Assembly: GCA_964486335.1 (NCBI GenBank)
Contig: CAZAMB010000021.1
Span: forward strand, 1 to 52,850
Origin: CAZAMB01 sp964486335
GTDB taxonomy: Bacteria; Planctomycetota; Phycisphaerae; UBA1845
Direction: 5' to 3'
DNA length: 52,850 nt
This document shows positions 51,501 to 52,850 of the stretch, in pieces (position 1 is the stretch's first letter; each line of letters opens with the position of its first letter). The notes under the pieces were generated by a model. The model was not told the DNA's origin. It made no database searches and saw only the letters and a list, made by a program, of their open reading frames with translations. A program made the position numbers and the translations under genes.

Positions 51501-52850
51501 GGGCACTGGCAATTGCCAGCTCTTCGACAATACAACCAACTTCACGCTTAGCGACCGCAACCTCGGCGACGACGGCATTCTCGCCGCGGATGATTTCGTT
51601 CCGTCGGGAACGACGCTTAGTACGATGTGCGTTTGGGGGTTCTACATTGATGGAGATCCCGATGCAGTGATTGCTGACTGCGGTCCGAACGTTTCCCAGG
51701 ACTTCTTCCGGGTTCGCGTTTACTCGAACGATCCGTCGAACGGGCGCATGCCCGGCACACTGGTCGGCGAGTCGTTGGCCACCTCGGAACGCGGCGCGTT
51801 GGATTCGTCGCGAATTGAAACTGTTCTTGGCGTTGAGATGTACGGCTATCAGCTGACGCTGCTCACTCCGATCTCGACACTAACTGCCGGAACGACTTAC
51901 TGGCTGGAAGTCTCCAATGATCCCACTCAGTCGGGACCGGCGACCTGCCTGTGGTTCTGGCAGCAGCGAGACCAGACGTCCTCGAGCTACTCCTTCGGCG
52001 GTACCGATCTCGGCTATGCGCCGGGCTTTGAGTCGCCGTTCGACATGGTGTTCTGCACCAACTTCGGCCTATCCGCCAGCGGCATCGGCGGACTGACGGC
52101 GGCCTGTTGCAAGTGCGATAGCACATGCTCTGCCAAGACGCTGGTCGATTGCGATAATGACAACGGTATCTGGAACATCGCCCTGCCTAACTGCACGGGT
52201 GCGGTTTGTCCCAGCGGTGCACCCGCCAACGATGCCTGTGCCAATGCGCAAAGCGTCGGCGAAGGCCAGTTCCTCTATTCGAACCAGTGCGCGACCACGG
52301 ACGGGTACGGTCCGATCCAGAGCGACTTCGGCGAGTCCCAGATTGACTTCGACCTCTGGTACACCTACGTCGCTCCGTCGAACTGCCCGTTGGTCATCAG
52401 CATGTGCCCGACGGGACAGCGATATGACTCAATGTTCGCTGTCTACCACACGCCCGGCGATCCGACGACTTGTCCTGCCTGTCCGTTGACGCAACCGGTG
52501 TCCACGGCCACCCTGGCGGGTATCGCTCAGGATGAAAGCTGCACGGGGGCGGCGGTCGGCGGTCCGGGTATTTGGGAAGCCAACGAGCAATTGAATCGAA
52601 ACGCGTTGGCTGGAGAGTGCTTCCTGATCCGCGTGGGCAGTTTCCCCGGTTCGCGCGGAACCGGCACGGTCATCATCAGCGGTTGTGAAGGTGGGGCTGC
52701 TCCGCTCACGCCGTTGGCTGATCCGTCCGGCATCAACAAGTCGCGCTTCATTTCCTTTAGCGTCCCATCAGCGGCCACTGCGGCGGCAGGTGAATCCGCG
52801 CTGCGAGTGAAGTTCGTGTCGTTGCACGTGGTGGTTCCGCCGTACACGGG
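48553..52850 (+). CDS. Giant secreted cysteine-rich protein (3' end outside window)
   Basis: An open frame of more than 1,430 residues that runs off the right edge. GGAGG stands 5-6 bases before ATG 48553. A signal-peptide-like stretch (MGIVAMGALAFGLSLRLEG, about 15-33) follows a basic lead. Cysteine repeats (CDDGNPCTADAC, CNDGLFCNGVETCLGGVC, FCNGSETCVGGVC) cover about 140-280. A beta domain with DYLRFIGGMVVTERISFEIY follows near 430-540. Five cysteine-pair units opening GACC or a close variant start near 50183, 50464, 51115, 51255 and 52099, with small beta domains between. The last part has an NDACANAQSVGEGQ beta domain (from about 52,227). Size and parts match the two neighbours, so it is probably a surface protein; the end, which may carry a sorting module, is not visible. 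Confidence 0.88.
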   Translation, partial: MKRESRLGCRWYPYMGIVAMGALAFGLSLRLEGAPVPGRGGSNADSSVAVTAREISDAKQISKIQRDADASARGLERITAGNLGSFPHDGDIPVMPVIVVDYRDDEGTRLREAGLLNGPLPLPTHLQGGIAAGGCSFAVECDDGNPCTADACNFTAGQPAGSGTCVNTVVGNGADGQNGNAQCPSHFGSLCGGCNDGLFCNGVETCLGGVCVAGTPPCSGIQVCSESLDVCQPQACANNAECVNLNATTQKFCNGSETCVGGVCQAGTNPCGSNATCGEKRCSSPAVGTILCVQDTDCAVFPGSTCSVNGPACLQGRCCQPGVNGEPVCSKRTKASCDSGGGIFYGHDAGFLEGSGGTVCPLLNGVTVRCPKYSAGIAPFGAFPQLLGPISDSAQPRAPFGTALNKLGDDYKMTNAGLTANDFMLLDYLRFIGGMVVTERISFEIYDKDGNFIEDLFFIGQAAFGLYPVQFSPPLTIPAEGFIVARVASAFAPNARIVWATTDVTDAGTNDPAKLWVNNGPAGNFGTSGRLAFELEGDKTSPPSGACCKTVSGTISKCENAKLPWVCKGEGGSYLGDGTFCAQCDDGPNVGEYCRRCSDNTAQVCNRDSDCTAGTCDPFTPACGSPGVCVAEPACTVGACCNPTTGECLEISETSCTSGGGNFQGFGTDCDADNGKDDGKQHCCPQPLASYTGADNCEDVQVHVITVPPPGEVKVITITGDNTTASSTQANPDSCFQPSTDPNADPGWWEGFTITDNCARVRIDHCCTDPVHRPAYRVIYNGCPCGAARFSLVDPYKAPEPDVARGVPYCAEDDNLWSTYGLLTPGTYYYPVYSALAGHHGEYQLHLSVESCPLAACCVGDQCTDGVNQLECDALGGFFQAPPQKASTTTACSGSTTCGTGSCCTGPGACFDISGLNTLVTPADCPAQTGNYVGGVRCRGGLCSGGSPAASCATDADCGLNAPCLGGTQEKAQPSPCPICEIQGTGNCQLFDNTTNFTLSDRNLGDDGILAADDFVPSGTTLSTMCVWGFYIDGDPDAVIADCGPNVSQDFFRVRVYSNDPSNGRMPGTLVGESLATSERGALDSSRIETVLGVEMYGYQLTLLTPISTLTAGTTYWLEVSNDPTQSGPATCLWFWQQRDQTSSSYSFGGTDLGYAPGFESPFDMVFCTNFGLSASGIGGLTAACCKCDSTCSAKTLVDCDNDNGIWNIALPNCTGAVCPSGAPANDACANAQSVGEGQFLYSNQCATTDGYGPIQSDFGESQIDFDLWYTYVAPSNCPLVISMCPTGQRYDSMFAVYHTPGDPTTCPACPLTQPVSTATLAGIAQDESCTGAAVGGPGIWEANEQLNRNALAGECFLIRVGSFPGSRGTGTVIISGCEGGAAPLTPLADPSGINKSRFISFSVPSAATAAAGESALRVKFVSLHVVVPPYT

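Noticed and set aside
1..52850. CRISPR arrays, tRNA and rRNA genes
   Set aside because: No regularly spaced direct repeats of CRISPR length and no TTCGAAT-type arms with acceptor pairing were noticed; a covariance-model scan would be needed to exclude tRNAs fully.

Overview
The window (52,850 bases, moderately GC-rich) reads as a chromosome segment of a planctomycete, most likely a member of or near the Phycisphaerae. The evidence is a housekeeping set with no single close model organism, very large secreted cysteine-rich proteins, dockerin-like DxxxDFxDI..VNAFKG C-termini, an oversized multi-module UvrA, and short palindromic repeats that have entered reading frames. This placement is an inference. 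No rRNA, tRNA, CRISPR array, phage or transposase gene was seen.

Region 1 (1-5,578) is the iron-sulfur assembly operon sufB-C-D-S-U followed by sufT. Most of its genes overlap by a few bases. Between sufB (5' end outside the window) and sufC sits a small four-helix-bundle (S23/IVS family) gene bracketed by inverted arrays of a degenerate octamer; it looks like a mobile passenger.

Region 2 (5,700-11,450) holds a DegT-type aminotransferase, glycerol-3-phosphate dehydrogenase glpD, a flavin-reductase-like gene, an ACT-domain gene, a HAD-like gene that has lost its catalytic residues, and rpmI-rplT with its own promoter and without infC next to it.

Region 3 (11,593-22,665) runs mostly on the minus strand: a 1,217-residue AsmA-like membrane protein, a GT39-like membrane glycosyltransferase and tilS, with smc divergent from tilS and a double-ACT regulator convergent with smc.

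Region 4 (22,908-30,585) has a CAP/SCP-domain lipoprotein, a PhnP-like metallo-hydrolase, a parvulin-type foldase lipoprotein with a small membrane protein, pyrB with a good sigma-70-type promoter, and a HAD hydrolase.

Region 5 (30,648-38,835, minus strand) has glyA with a coupled small hypothetical gene, then a 1,796-residue UvrA whose modules are ordered C-half, N-half, C-half plus a 346-residue extension. The UvrA stop overlaps the start of a CBM9-like gene.

Region 6 (38,996-52,850) encodes three giant secreted cysteine-rich proteins: a 1,002-residue protein, a 1,723-residue PQQ-type sugar dehydrogenase fused to a diheme cytochrome-like segment, and an unfinished protein of more than 1,430 residues. 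The first two share a C-terminal module of about 160-185 residues ending in two EF-hand-like segments, and all three share a beta-rich 'ND-x-C' domain. This surface-protein family, the UvrA arrangement and the invading repeats are the most interesting parts of the window.
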